The notes beneath the pieces are model-generated. The model was not told the origin of the DNA, did no database searches, and saw only the letters and a program-made list of their open reading frames with translations. Positions 43,733-52,903 of a DNA stretch of 64,000 nucleotides are shown one piece after another. The stretch lies in the NCBI RefSeq assembly GCF_900115475.1, contig NZ_FOWP01000017.1:1-64000 (forward strand), in the 5' to 3' direction. Made by a program: the position numbers and the translations under genes. Source of the DNA: Ectopseudomonas composti (GTDB lineage: Bacteria > Pseudomonadota > Gammaproteobacteria > Pseudomonadales > Pseudomonadaceae). Position 1 is the first letter of the stretch. Every line of letters begins with the position of its first letter.

Positions 43733-44701
43733 ATGGCTCATCAAGTCGAACAAATGGCCTACGTCGGCGCGACTCCCTGGCACGGTCTGGGCAACAGCCT
43801 GCCGCGCAAACAGCCCATCGAAATCTGGCAACGTGAAGCCGGTATGGACTGGCAGATCCAGGAAAGCCCCGTGCATTTCAAATCCGATGCCGTCGGCCAC
43901 CTGGGCACGATCCATTCCTTCCCCGAACAGAAGGTGCTCTATCGCTCCGACACCAAGGCACCGTTGTCAGTGGTCTCCAGTCGCTATCACACCGTGCAGC
44001 CTCGCGAGGTGCTGGAGTTCTACCGCGATCTGACCGAGGTCTCCGGCTACGAGCTGGAAACCGCTGGCGTGCTCAAGGGTGGCCGCAAGTTCTGGGCACT
44101 GGCGCGTACCGGGCAAGAAACCGCCATCAAGGGTAATGACCAGGTCAACGGCTACCTGCTGCTGGCGACGTCCTGTGACGGCACCCTGGCTACCACAGCG
44201 ACACCGACCACCGTGCGCGTGGTGTGCAACAACACCCTGACAGTGGCATTGGACGGCACCAGTCGCGCAATCAGGGTGCCACACAACACGCGCTTCGATC
44301 CGAAGGTGGTGAAGAAGCAACTCGGCATCGCCGTCTCGCAATGGGACGACTTCATGTACCGCATGCGCGCGTTGGCTGAGCGCAAGGTGCAGTGGCATGA
44401 GGCGCTGGGCTATTTCATGAATGTGCTGTGCGAGGTCAGCCCGACCGGCCAGTTGCCCGAGCAGTTGCCCAACGAGCGCGCTCTGCGCCGCGTTCAGGAA
44501 CTGTACGAAGGGCGTGGCCGTGGCTCGGATCTAGAGTCGGCTCGTGGCACTGCCTGGGGTCTGCTCAACGCGGTGACCGAATACGTCGACCATGAACGTC
44601 GTGCTCGCAGCACTGAGTACCGCCTCGACTCGGCCTGGTTTGGCCAAGGCGCGCAGGTCAAGCAACGCGCGCTGGATGCGGCCCTGCAAATGGTCGCCTG
44701 A
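43733..44701 (+). CDS. DUF932 domain protein (phage/plasmid-like)
   Basis: Product of 322 residues starting MAHQVEQMAYVGATPWHGLG, the diagnostic opening of the DUF932/TIGR03299 phage-plasmid family. The function of the family is not known; members occur beside recombination genes on phages, plasmids and integrative elements. An AAGGAAA ribosome site lies 7 nt before the start. It is followed by a C/T-rich tract and a hairpin. Confidence 0.85.
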   Translation: MAHQVEQMAYVGATPWHGLGNSLPRKQPIEIWQREAGMDWQIQESPVHFKSDAVGHLGTIHSFPEQKVLYRSDTKAPLSVVSSRYHTVQPREVLEFYRDLTEVSGYELETAGVLKGGRKFWALARTGQETAIKGNDQVNGYLLLATSCDGTLATTATPTTVRVVCNNTLTVALDGTSRAIRVPHNTRFDPKVVKKQLGIAVSQWDDFMYRMRALAERKVQWHEALGYFMNVLCEVSPTGQLPEQLPNERALRRVQELYEGRGRGSDLESARGTAWGLLNAVTEYVDHERRARSTEYRLDSAWFGQGAQVKQRALDAALQMVA

Positions 44702-44734
44702 TCCTCCTCTTTCTCCATTTCATCCACTCCATGA

Positions 44735-44769
44735 CGCCCGGTCAGATCAGCGCTGATCGGGCGTTTTTG
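44735..44769 (+). terminator. Hairpin with U-run between DUF932 and YqaJ genes
   Basis: CGCCCGGTCAG pairs with CTGATCGGGCG across a short loop (one G-U pair), followed by TTTTT. It lies inside what otherwise looks like one operon. Confidence 0.7.
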
Positions 44770-44788
44770 TGTCCGCGAGGTGAACACC

Positions 44789-45793
44789 ATGAAAGCAACG
44801 TCATTGAATGGCATCACCAGCAATAAACGCCCTGCCCTGCGCCTGGTCAGCACCAAGGAACTACCGCGCGAGGACTGGCTGCAGATCCGCAAGCAAGGCA
44901 TCGGCAGTTCGGATGCAGCAGCAGCGGTCGGTCTCAATCCCTACAAATCCCAGTTGGAGCTGTGGCTGGAGAAAACCGGCCGCGACAGCAACCTGCCGAA
45001 GACCGACCCGCACGACGAAGAAAGCCCGGCCTACTGGGGCAACGTGCTGGAGCCCATCGTGGCCTGGCATTACAGCAAACGCACGAAGCACAAGGTACGT
45101 CGCATCAACGCCGTGCTGCAGCATCCCAATCCGGAGTTGCCCTGGATGCTGGCCAACATTGATCGCGAGGTGATTGGTACAGATGAGGTGCAGATCCTCG
45201 AATGCAAGACAGCCGGCATAAACGGGGCACGCCTCTGGAAAGAAGGCGTCCCCGAATATGTGCAGTTGCAGGTGATGCACCAGCTCGCCGTCACCGGCAA
45301 GCAGGCGGCGGATGTAGCGGTGTTGCTCGGTGGCCAGACGCTGGAGATCCATCGCATCGAACGGGACGAGCAGATGATTGCTCGCCTGATCGAGTTGGAG
45401 CGCCGTTTCTGGCAGTACGTTGAAACCGATACGCCACCGCCTGTCGACGGCACTGCCTCGGCCGAACTGGCGCTGCGTTGCCTGTATCCACAGGACAACG
45501 GTCAGGTCGTCGATCTCAGTGGCAATGCCGGCCTGGCTGCTGCATTCCTGGAGTTGAAGGCTGTACGCCAATCGATCTCCGATAAGGAGAAACGCGAGGC
45601 CGAGCTCAAGCAGATGCTGCAGCAAGCCATGGGTGAATCCACCCGGGCCGAGTTCTCCAGCGGCTACGTGAGCTGGCGCAAAGCCAAGGACAGTACCGTG
45701 CTTGATGTCGAGCGCCTGCTCCAGGAAAAGCCCTACCTACAGGCCCGCTATCCAAAACTCAAGGAAGGTAGCCGGCGCTTTCTGATCGGCTGA
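44789..45793 (+). CDS. YqaJ-type viral recombinase (alkaline exonuclease)
   Basis: Lambda-exonuclease-like protein of 334 residues. The nuclease core shows GIGSSDAAAAVGLNPYKS, the acidic/His region YWGNVLEPIVAWHYS and the ExK motif ILECKTAG. Members digest one strand at DNA ends for single-strand annealing, usually with a RecT/Beta partner; none is recognised next to it, unless the next gene serves that role. GAGGTG lies just before the ATG at 44789; GTG at 44780 is an alternative. Confidence 0.87.
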   Translation: MKATSLNGITSNKRPALRLVSTKELPREDWLQIRKQGIGSSDAAAAVGLNPYKSQLELWLEKTGRDSNLPKTDPHDEESPAYWGNVLEPIVAWHYSKRTKHKVRRINAVLQHPNPELPWMLANIDREVIGTDEVQILECKTAGINGARLWKEGVPEYVQLQVMHQLAVTGKQAADVAVLLGGQTLEIHRIERDEQMIARLIELERRFWQYVETDTPPPVDGTASAELALRCLYPQDNGQVVDLSGNAGLAAAFLELKAVRQSISDKEKREAELKQMLQQAMGESTRAEFSSGYVSWRKAKDSTVLDVERLLQEKPYLQARYPKLKEGSRRFLIG

Positions 45794-45822
45794 TCACCCT
45801 CTTCCACTCAATCCCTCCCCTT

Positions 45823-45863
45823 GGCCAGTCCATGCAGCTCACGCTGTGTGGCTGGCCTTTTTT
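45823..45863 (+). terminator. Hairpin with U-run between YqaJ and metal-binding protein genes
   Basis: GGCCAG pairs with CTGGCC, with further pairing inside, followed by TTTTTT. Same layout as the hairpin at 44735. Confidence 0.65.
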
Positions 45864-45882
45864 GCTTTCAAGGAGCGCCATC

Positions 45883-46779
45883 ATGCTCAAAGGTCTGGCA
45901 ATTACCCCGCCCGTGCTCGGGCGTATTTCCATCGGAAAGGTCGTCGAGAAAAACGGCAAGCGCCTGCCGGAGAAAGACGACCAATTCACCATCACCTCTC
46001 AGGTGCAGGGCAAGGACGGCTGGCTTCTGCATCCGCTCAATGACGAGCTTCGTCAGGGTAAGGACGACAAGCTGCGTAGCATTCCTGTGCGCTTGTTGTT
46101 CAACGAACCGGAGCTGAATTTCCGCGCTAATTACACCCTGTTTGATCGGCAGAACGGTCGACCGGTATGTGTCGGCAACGGTGAGACCTGCAAGCGCATC
46201 AGCAAGGACGGCGTTCAATCGCTGCCCTGCCCCTCGCCCGATGCCTGCCCCCTGGCCAAGGGCAATGCCTGCAAGCCCTACGGGCGCATGAACGTAGTGA
46301 TCGGCGATGAGGATGCCCTGGGCAGCTTCGTGTTTCGCACCACCGGTTTCAACAGCATCCGCACGCTAATCGCCCGTTTGCAGTACTTCCGGGCCATATC
46401 AGGTGATCGCCTGGCGTGCCTGCCGCTGGAGCTGCGTTTACGTGGCAAATCCACCCGGCAGAGCCACGGCACGCCGATCTTCTACGTCGATCTGACGCTG
46501 CGCGGCGGCATGACCGTGGAGCAAGCGTTGCTCACTGCGCGGGAGCTGGATGAGACGCGTCAGGCAGCGGGCTTTGATCAGGTCGCGCTGGATGCCACTG
46601 CGCGTGTCGGTCTGGGTAACGGCATCTTCGAGGACGACGGCGAGGACAGCAGCGCCATTGCTGAAGAGTTCTTTCCGGAGGGTCAGCCCACCGCGTCGAA
46701 ACCCGACAGCACCGTTCACACCCAAACACTCGCCGAGAAGCTCGAAGCCCAATCCCAACAGCTCGAACCGTCCGCCTAA
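45883..46779 (+). CDS. Phage/ICE-associated metal-binding protein
   Basis: Product of 298 residues starting MLKGLAITPPVLGRISIGKV after an AGGAG site. The central cysteine cluster (CVGNGETC, then CPSPDACPLAKGNACKP) gives five cysteines in about forty residues, likely a zinc site. Homologues are usually labelled hydrolase or metal-binding protein beside DUF932 and YqaJ genes, and some related phage proteins act as recombination directionality factors; that link is not certain. The C-terminus is acidic and Gln/Ser-rich. Confidence 0.7.
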   Translation: MLKGLAITPPVLGRISIGKVVEKNGKRLPEKDDQFTITSQVQGKDGWLLHPLNDELRQGKDDKLRSIPVRLLFNEPELNFRANYTLFDRQNGRPVCVGNGETCKRISKDGVQSLPCPSPDACPLAKGNACKPYGRMNVVIGDEDALGSFVFRTTGFNSIRTLIARLQYFRAISGDRLACLPLELRLRGKSTRQSHGTPIFYVDLTLRGGMTVEQALLTARELDETRQAAGFDQVALDATARVGLGNGIFEDDGEDSSAIAEEFFPEGQPTASKPDSTVHTQTLAEKLEAQSQQLEPSA

Positions 46780-46799
46780 CCACGGGCGATAGCCCTTAC

Positions 46800-47045
46800 C
46801 TAGAGGTCTGCATCCAGAAGTAAATCCGAAGGTTTGCAGCCCAGAGCATGAGCAATCCGCGCAATGTTCAGAAATGTCACGTTGCGCTCTCCCCGCTCAA
46901 TTTTCCCCATATGCGAACGGTCAATCCCAGCCGCATCAGCAAGCGCTTCTTGGGAGAAGGCCTGCTGCGCTCTACGGGCACGCACAGCCTTTCCCAGACG
47001 TATCAGGCTTTGGTCTTGATCTTGAGTCGCGGAGATTCTTGGCAT
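46800..47045 (-). CDS. XRE-family HTH regulator
   Basis: Small DNA-binding protein of 81 residues consisting almost entirely of one Cro/C1-type helix-turn-helix: LGKAVRARRAQQAFSQEALA, then DRSHMGKIERGERN. It is transcribed divergently from the small membrane-protein gene at 47126 and convergently with the metal-binding gene. It probably controls that divergent gene and itself. Confidence 0.85.
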   Translation of the reverse strand: MPRISATQDQDQSLIRLGKAVRARRAQQAFSQEALADAAGIDRSHMGKIERGERNVTFLNIARIAHALGCKPSDLLLDADL

Positions 47046-47125
47046 GCCGCGAATCGTTTCGTTATGCTGCTAAAACGACCACGGTATTTACGACCCATTT
47101 CTTTGATCGCACAGGGAGTACTGAA

Positions 47126-47470
47126 ATGACGCAACTCACTTTTGATGACCTGGCCACCGCCAAACTTCCTCAACTCATCAGCCGCAAGGAGTCCTTCGAG
47201 GTCGTAGGCCTCAGCGGCAAATTGCTCGAAGCCGTTCGCCTGGTCGAAAACAAGATTGAGGTCACTGGGCTGACCTGCCGCGTTTACACAGCCGGTCGCA
47301 TTGGCTTGGCAGCAGGCAGTTTCGCGGGGGGTGTTACGGGTGCCTTGGGATTGCTCACGGCCACCGGCATTGCCATGCACAACCTGCTGACACTCAGCCC
47401 TGACTACGTGATCGAGAAGTATCCGACCTACAACCGGATCGTCGTTCGCTACAAGAAAAAGAAGAAGTAA
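47126..47470 (+). CDS. Small predicted membrane protein
   Basis: Product of 114 residues starting MTQLTFDDLATAKLPQL, set by AGGGAG 7 nt before the ATG. A long Gly/Ala-rich hydrophobic segment (AGRIGLAAGSFAGGVTGALG, continuing to about residue 90) suggests one or two membrane helices, and the tail is Lys-rich. Paired with a divergent XRE regulator, it resembles regulated small toxic or stress proteins, but no toxin family is recognised. Confidence 0.6.
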   Translation: MTQLTFDDLATAKLPQLISRKESFEVVGLSGKLLEAVRLVENKIEVTGLTCRVYTAGRIGLAAGSFAGGVTGALGLLTATGIAMHNLLTLSPDYVIEKYPTYNRIVVRYKKKKK

Positions 47471-47564
47471 CCCTCCCTCACCTTTCTCTTCAGCAATCAC
47501 CTACGCCACATGGCCTCCATGCAGCTTCTACCTACATGGGCCAAATAAATGAAAAGGAGTCCTC

Positions 47565-48194
47565 ATGACCATATTCAGGAAGTCGCTCATAGCTCTGGGG
47601 CTGATCAGCAGCCTCCCTACCTTCGCAGAACAAGTGGAGTACTTCGATTACACGCCCGCCATGAACGTTATGTCCTGTGACACCAAGATGGAGATCCCGA
47701 CTCTGGGCCTGAGAAGGGCCGATGGCTCCTTGCCAACCCGCACCGTCTACGACTGTCGGCCGGCGGGCAAGAACACGCCCAGCCAAAAGCAGATGGCATT
47801 CATCAACCGGGAAACAGGGGAGCGCTTTGTAAAACACACCGCAGGGACTTTAACCATGGAGTGTGGAGAACATGGATGCGCCCTTCAAAATGAGGTCGAC
47901 GGATACACTCCCGGTGCGCTGCTTGGACAGGGACGCCAGGGGAATTACCTAATCGAAAATGGCTGGTATCTGGACTATGACGCTCAAGGCAATACCGTGG
48001 CCTATCGCAACGATGTCGGCCCCAAGAAAAATCAAGCCCCGTTCGGTAGCTCGAAGCCACGCCCGAAGAACTATGGAAAGGAAGCCTGCTATGAAGATGC
48101 GCTGGATGAGCTCGAACGCAGATTCGGCGTGCCGAACGAAGACTACTATCTAGAGCTTCAGATTCGCGAAGAATGCGGCCTACCGCTTCAGTAA
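47565..48194 (+). CDS. Predicted periplasmic protein of unknown function
   Basis: Product of 209 residues with an N-terminal signal peptide (MTIFRKSLIALGLISSLPTFA). The mature part has six cysteines, including SCDTKME and MECGEHGC, suggesting disulfides. No family recognised. AAAAGGAG lies 6 nt before the ATG. A strong terminator follows at 48215. It is the last gene of the accessory region. Confidence 0.65.
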   Translation: MTIFRKSLIALGLISSLPTFAEQVEYFDYTPAMNVMSCDTKMEIPTLGLRRADGSLPTRTVYDCRPAGKNTPSQKQMAFINRETGERFVKHTAGTLTMECGEHGCALQNEVDGYTPGALLGQGRQGNYLIENGWYLDYDAQGNTVAYRNDVGPKKNQAPFGSSKPRPKNYGKEACYEDALDELERRFGVPNEDYYLELQIREECGLPLQ

Positions 48195-48214
48195 GCGACA
48201 CTAGTATCAGCTCA

Positions 48215-48252
48215 GATCCCGCGCCAATCGGCGCGGGATCACTTTTATTTTT
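48215..48252 (+). terminator. Rho-independent terminator
   Basis: GATCCCGCGCC, loop AATC, GGCGCGGGATC, then ACTTTTATTTTTT. Perfect 11-bp stem. It ends the module before convergent czcA. Confidence 0.85.
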
Positions 48253-48411
48253 TGCGATTACAGTATCCTTCAAATGGCTGCTTTCGACAGACTCTGTTGA
48301 GAAATGGGCCGGGTAACTAGGCCTTACGCGCCATCCGTTACCAACCCATTGAGCCATTGCCACTTCGCCGGTTCGTAATAATTCCGCACCAGCGCCGCGA
48401 TATACTCGCTC

Positions 48412-51400
48412 TCAGTCTTTCAGCTCAGCCTCCTCCTCACGCCGATAGGCCCAACGATAGAGCGCAGGCAACACCAGCAGCGTAAGTGCGGTAGAGGACA
48501 GAATCCCACCGATCACCACAGTCGCCAGAGGGCGCTGTACTTCAGCCCCAGTCCCAGTCGCCAGAGCCATGGGCACGAAGCCAAGTGATGCAACGAGCGC
48601 AGTCATCAATACCGGGCGCAGACGTTGCAGGGCACCGTCGGTGACGGCCTGCTGCAACCCCATTCCCTCCTCGCGCAGATTACGAATGAAGGAAATCATC
48701 ACCAGACCATTGAGAACCGCCACCCCCGACAGAGCAATAAAGCCCACCCCGGCGGAGATCGAAAGCGGTATGTCACGCAGCCACAGCGCCATCACGCCAC
48801 CGGTCAACGCAAAAGGAATACCGGTAAACACCAGCAAGCCATCACGCACGTTGTTGAACATCATGAACAGCAGCATGAACACCAGCAGCAGGGCAACCGG
48901 CACCACCACTTGCAGACGTTTGGCCGCCGATTGCAGTTGCTCGAACTGTCCGCCCCAAGTCGTCCAATAACCGGCTGGCAGCTTCACATCGCTGCGAATC
49001 TTCTCTTCGGCCTCTTGCACAAAGGAGCCGATGTCACGCCCCCGCACGTTGGCACTCACCACAACCAGGCGCTTGCCATTCTCGCGACTGACCTGATTTG
49101 GCCCTGGCGCCAGTTGCAGACTGGCCACCTCAGAGAGCGCGATAAAGCCGACGCTGGTGGCTGCCCCCGTTGCTGGAACGGGTATCAGCAGTCGCGAGAG
49201 CCCCTCGATATCGGTACGCAGGTTTTCCGGTAGACGTACTACCAGATCGAAACGGCGATCCCCCTCGAATAACGTCCCCGCGCGGCGCCCACCGACAGCC
49301 ACGGCGACGGTTTCCTGAATGTCACCGACATTCAGACCATAGCGAGCCGCCTTGTCTCGGTCGATGGCCACGGTCAGCACCGGAAGGCCTGTTGTCTGCT
49401 CGGCCTTCACCTCGGACGCCCCATCAATACCGCCCAAGGTCTCGGCCACTTCGGCTGCCGTGCTATTGAGGACGTCCATATCGTCGCCGAAAATCTTCAC
49501 CGCGACATCGCTACGCACACCCGATATCAATTCGTTGAAACGCAATTGAATAGGCTGCGAAAGCTCGTAGTTACTGCCCGGCACCAACTCGGCAGCGGCC
49601 TGCAGCTCGGCGATCAGAGTCTCACGCGACTTTTTCGGATCAGGCCATTGATCACGCGGCTTGAGCATCACGTAGCTGTCGGAAATGTTCGGCGGCATCG
49701 GGTCGGAGGCGATTTCCGCCGTACCGGTACGCGCGAATACTCGCTCCACTTCCGGCACCTTGGCCAGAATGGTCTCCTCCAGGCGCATCTGCATATCCAC
49801 CGACTGCGTCAGGCTGGTACCTGGGACACGCAGCGCCTGCAGCGCGAAGTCCCCCTCACTGAGACTCGGCACGAACTCGCTGCCCATACGTGATGCCAGC
49901 AGACCGGAGAACAGAACCAGCGCCACAGCCGCACTGAAGGCCAGCATACGCCGCCGCATGACCCAGGCCAGCACTGGCTCGTAGGTGCGTCGGGCAACGC
50001 GCATCAGCGCGTTTTCCTCTTCCTTCACCTTACCGGTGACGAATAGCGCAATGGCCGCAGGAACGAAGGTCACCGAAAGGATCATGGCCCCGAACAGGGC
50101 GGTCACCACGGTAAAGGCCATAGGGTGGAACATTTTGCCCTCGACCCCGGTCAGGGCGAAGATCGGCAGGTACACCACCATGATGATCAACTGACCGAAA
50201 ATCAGCGCACGACGAGCTTCCTTGGATGCCGCGAAGACCTCATGCAGACGCTCACTACGGGTCAGCTCGCGGCCAAGCCTGTGCTGCGCATGAGCCAGAC
50301 GGCGAATAGCGTTCTCGACGATGACCACGGCACCATCGACGATGATGCCGAAGTCGAGTGCACCCAGACTCATCAAGTTGGCGCTGACCTTATTGCTGAA
50401 CATGCCGGTGAAGGTGAACAGCATCGACAGCGGAATGACCATGGCAGTGATCAGCGCCGCACGGATGTTACCGAGGAACAAGAAGAGGATGACGATAACC
50501 AGGATCGCCCCTTCGATCAGGTTCTTCTTGACCGTGGCGATGGCCTTGTCCACCAGATTGGTGCGGTCATAGACGGTCACCGCAACCACCCCTTCAGGCA
50601 GCGAACGGTTGATCTCCTCCAGACGTGCGGCCACGGCCTGCGACACACTGCGGCTGTTCTCGCCGATCAGCATGAACACTGTTCCCAGCACGACCTCGCG
50701 ACCATTCTCGGTCGCAGCACCAGAACGTAGTTCACGACCCAACATCACCTGCGCCACATGACTGACACGAATGGGCGTGCCGTCCACATTGGCCACGACG
50801 ATATTAGCGATATCGTCCAGCGTGCTCAGTTGCCCAGGTGCCCGAATCAGTAGTTGCTCGCCATTGCGCTCGATATAGCCAGCACCGACGTTGGCATTGT
50901 TGCGCTCCAGCGCCAGCAGCAGGTCACCCAGCGTCAGCTTGTAGGCAGCCAGGCGTTTGGGATCTGGAGCGACCTGGAACTCCTTGGCGAAGCCACCAAT
51001 AGTGTTGATTTCGGCAACGCCAGGCACCGTGCGCAACTGCGGTTTGATGATCCAGTCCTGGATCACCCGCAGATCGGTTGGTGTGTAAGGCGTACCGTCC
51101 TCCTTGAGTGCACCCTCCTCGGCCTCGACCGTCCATAGAAAGATTTCACCCAGGCCGGTGGAAATCGGCCCCATGGATGCCTCGACCCCCTCGGGCAATT
51201 GCTCCTTGGCACTTTGCAGGCGCTCGTTGACCAACTGGCGGGCGAAATACAGATCCGTGCCATCCTCGAAAATCACGGTAACCTGCGACAGCCCCGAGCG
51301 TGACAGCGAGCGGGTCTGTTTCAAATGCGGCAGGCCGGCCATGGCCGTTTCAATCGGGAAAGTGATGCGCTGCTCGGTTTCCAGCGGCGAAAAGCCCTCG

Positions 51401-51558
51401 GCAGCGGTACTGATCTGTACCTGGACGTTGGTGATGTCGGGAACGGCGTCGATCGGCAGCTTCTGATAGCTGGCCACGCCCACACCGGCCATCGCCAAAA
51501 CGGCCAACAGCACCAGAAAGCGCTGTTCTATGGCGAATTGAATGATGCGCTCAAACAT
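48412..51558 (-). CDS. czcA: Heavy-metal RND efflux pump CzcA
   Basis: Inner-membrane RND transporter of 1048 residues that exports divalent metals (Zn, Cd, Co) through a tripartite complex, driven by protons. The signature DFGIIVDGAVVIVEN in TM4 is the form associated with divalent-cation pumps rather than copper/silver pumps. It has the usual two halves of six helices and large periplasmic loops. It follows czcB by 22 nt and czcC upstream, all on the minus strand, and is divergent from czcRS. Confidence 0.92.
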   Translation of the reverse strand: MFERIIQFAIEQRFLVLLAVLAMAGVGVASYQKLPIDAVPDITNVQVQISTAAEGFSPLETEQRITFPIETAMAGLPHLKQTRSLSRSGLSQVTVIFEDGTDLYFARQLVNERLQSAKEQLPEGVEASMGPISTGLGEIFLWTVEAEEGALKEDGTPYTPTDLRVIQDWIIKPQLRTVPGVAEINTIGGFAKEFQVAPDPKRLAAYKLTLGDLLLALERNNANVGAGYIERNGEQLLIRAPGQLSTLDDIANIVVANVDGTPIRVSHVAQVMLGRELRSGAATENGREVVLGTVFMLIGENSRSVSQAVAARLEEINRSLPEGVVAVTVYDRTNLVDKAIATVKKNLIEGAILVIVILFLFLGNIRAALITAMVIPLSMLFTFTGMFSNKVSANLMSLGALDFGIIVDGAVVIVENAIRRLAHAQHRLGRELTRSERLHEVFAASKEARRALIFGQLIIMVVYLPIFALTGVEGKMFHPMAFTVVTALFGAMILSVTFVPAAIALFVTGKVKEEENALMRVARRTYEPVLAWVMRRRMLAFSAAVALVLFSGLLASRMGSEFVPSLSEGDFALQALRVPGTSLTQSVDMQMRLEETILAKVPEVERVFARTGTAEIASDPMPPNISDSYVMLKPRDQWPDPKKSRETLIAELQAAAELVPGSNYELSQPIQLRFNELISGVRSDVAVKIFGDDMDVLNSTAAEVAETLGGIDGASEVKAEQTTGLPVLTVAIDRDKAARYGLNVGDIQETVAVAVGGRRAGTLFEGDRRFDLVVRLPENLRTDIEGLSRLLIPVPATGAATSVGFIALSEVASLQLAPGPNQVSRENGKRLVVVSANVRGRDIGSFVQEAEEKIRSDVKLPAGYWTTWGGQFEQLQSAAKRLQVVVPVALLLVFMLLFMMFNNVRDGLLVFTGIPFALTGGVMALWLRDIPLSISAGVGFIALSGVAVLNGLVMISFIRNLREEGMGLQQAVTDGALQRLRPVLMTALVASLGFVPMALATGTGAEVQRPLATVVIGGILSSTALTLLVLPALYRWAYRREEEAELKD

Positions 51559-51580
51559 GAAAAATACTCGTCGGTGAGGA

Positions 51581-52846
51581 TCAGTGCGCGTGTTCGGCGC
51601 TGCCTTTGCCCAGTTCGGACTTGAGGATGAAACTGCCTGTGGCAGCTACACGTTCGCCTGACTTCAGGCCTTCGCGTACCTCGACGAAGCCATCGCTGCG
51701 GGTGCCCAATGTCACCGGACGCACTTCGAAGCCTTCAGCGGTACGCACGAAGACACTAGTCTTGTCCTCGACATCCTGAATCGATGAAGCCGGCACCACG
51801 GCCGCGGCCTCATGGCTTTCAGTCGCCAAGGCAACCGAGACGAACAGGCCGGGACGCCAAATGCCGTCGGCGTTATCCAGGTCGATGCGGCCTGTCGCCG
51901 TCCGCGTCTGCTCACCCAGCAGGCGGCTGATGTAAGCCACCTTACCCGTAGCTTCGCGCCCCAGCTCTGGCGCACTGACACGTACTGACTGCCCGACTTT
52001 CACCTGTTCCAGATCACGTGGGGAAACGCTGAAGGTGACCCAGACGCGACTCAGATCAGCCACCGTGAAGGCATTACTGGTCTCACTGACGACTTCGCCA
52101 GGTACCAGGTGCTTCTCCACCACCACACCGGAAAAAGGTGCACGCAGGTTGTAACGGCTGCCCTCGCCAGCCTCGCCCTGAGGGCTGATCGTCTTGCCCT
52201 TCTGTCGGGCATTGGCCAGAGCGATCTCGGCCTCCTGTAGCGTTTGCCGGGCCTGGAGATAATCCTGCTCGGCCGAAATACCGTCCTTCCACAATTGGCG
52301 TTCACGCTCGAAGGTCGTGCGGGCCAGCTCAACGCGTCGAGCGGCAGCCGCCATTTCACTGCGCAACTCGGAAACCTGCTGACTGACGATAGTCGCCAGG
52401 CCATCCCCAGCAGCCACCTTCTGCCCCAGCCCGACCAGCACGCGCTCGACCACGCCAGCGCTGGGCGGCACGACATGAGCCGTGCGCTCCTCGTCGAAAT
52501 TCACCTCGCCAGGTAGAGAGATGTATGTGCTCATGGCTCGCGCTTGTACGTCGACGAGCTCAATGCCCGCAGCGGCTATTTGCGCCTTGCTCAGCACCAG
52601 CCCCCCCTCTTCGGCATGCCCCCCCGCGGACTCACCGTGATCATCGCCAGCCTCGCCATGATCATCGTCGGCATGTTCGTCCTCGACCTCACTGACCTGC
52701 CTAACCTTGACTGCATCAACGCTGTCGTTACTGGCAAGCATGTGTCCGATTTCTGCGGCATAGCGCCCGCCGTTGTAGAACAACGCACCACCGACGAACC
52801 CCAAGGTCAGGGCCGCCGCGATGGCAACACCAAGTTTCTTCTGCAT
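51581..52846 (-). CDS. czcB: Metal efflux periplasmic adaptor CzcB
   Basis: Membrane-fusion protein of 421 residues joining CzcA to CzcC. It starts at 52846 (MQKKLGVAIAAALTLG) after GGGG; a start at 52879 would add MPVTDHLLGLF. The membrane anchor is at about 5-25. A His/Asp/Glu-rich segment (about 58-85, HADDDHGEAGDDHGE) is a probable metal-binding site. The lipoyl/hairpin core contains GVVERVLVGLGQKVAAGDGL and the C-terminus ends in HAH. Confidence 0.9.
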   Translation of the reverse strand: MQKKLGVAIAAALTLGFVGGALFYNGGRYAAEIGHMLASNDSVDAVKVRQVSEVEDEHADDDHGEAGDDHGESAGGHAEEGGLVLSKAQIAAAGIELVDVQARAMSTYISLPGEVNFDEERTAHVVPPSAGVVERVLVGLGQKVAAGDGLATIVSQQVSELRSEMAAAARRVELARTTFERERQLWKDGISAEQDYLQARQTLQEAEIALANARQKGKTISPQGEAGEGSRYNLRAPFSGVVVEKHLVPGEVVSETSNAFTVADLSRVWVTFSVSPRDLEQVKVGQSVRVSAPELGREATGKVAYISRLLGEQTRTATGRIDLDNADGIWRPGLFVSVALATESHEAAAVVPASSIQDVEDKTSVFVRTAEGFEVRPVTLGTRSDGFVEVREGLKSGERVAATGSFILKSELGKGSAEHAH

Positions 52847-52903
52847 GAACAACCCCAAAAGATGATCAGTAACCGGCATCGCGCCGATCGTCGTGACAGG
52901 AAA

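Noticed and set aside
48319..48411. Short minus-strand frame after czcA reading TESEYIAALVRNYYEPAK
   Set aside because: It looks like the tail of a protein but has no start and no identifiable family. It could be a remnant at the accessory-region boundary, but the support is too thin to call.
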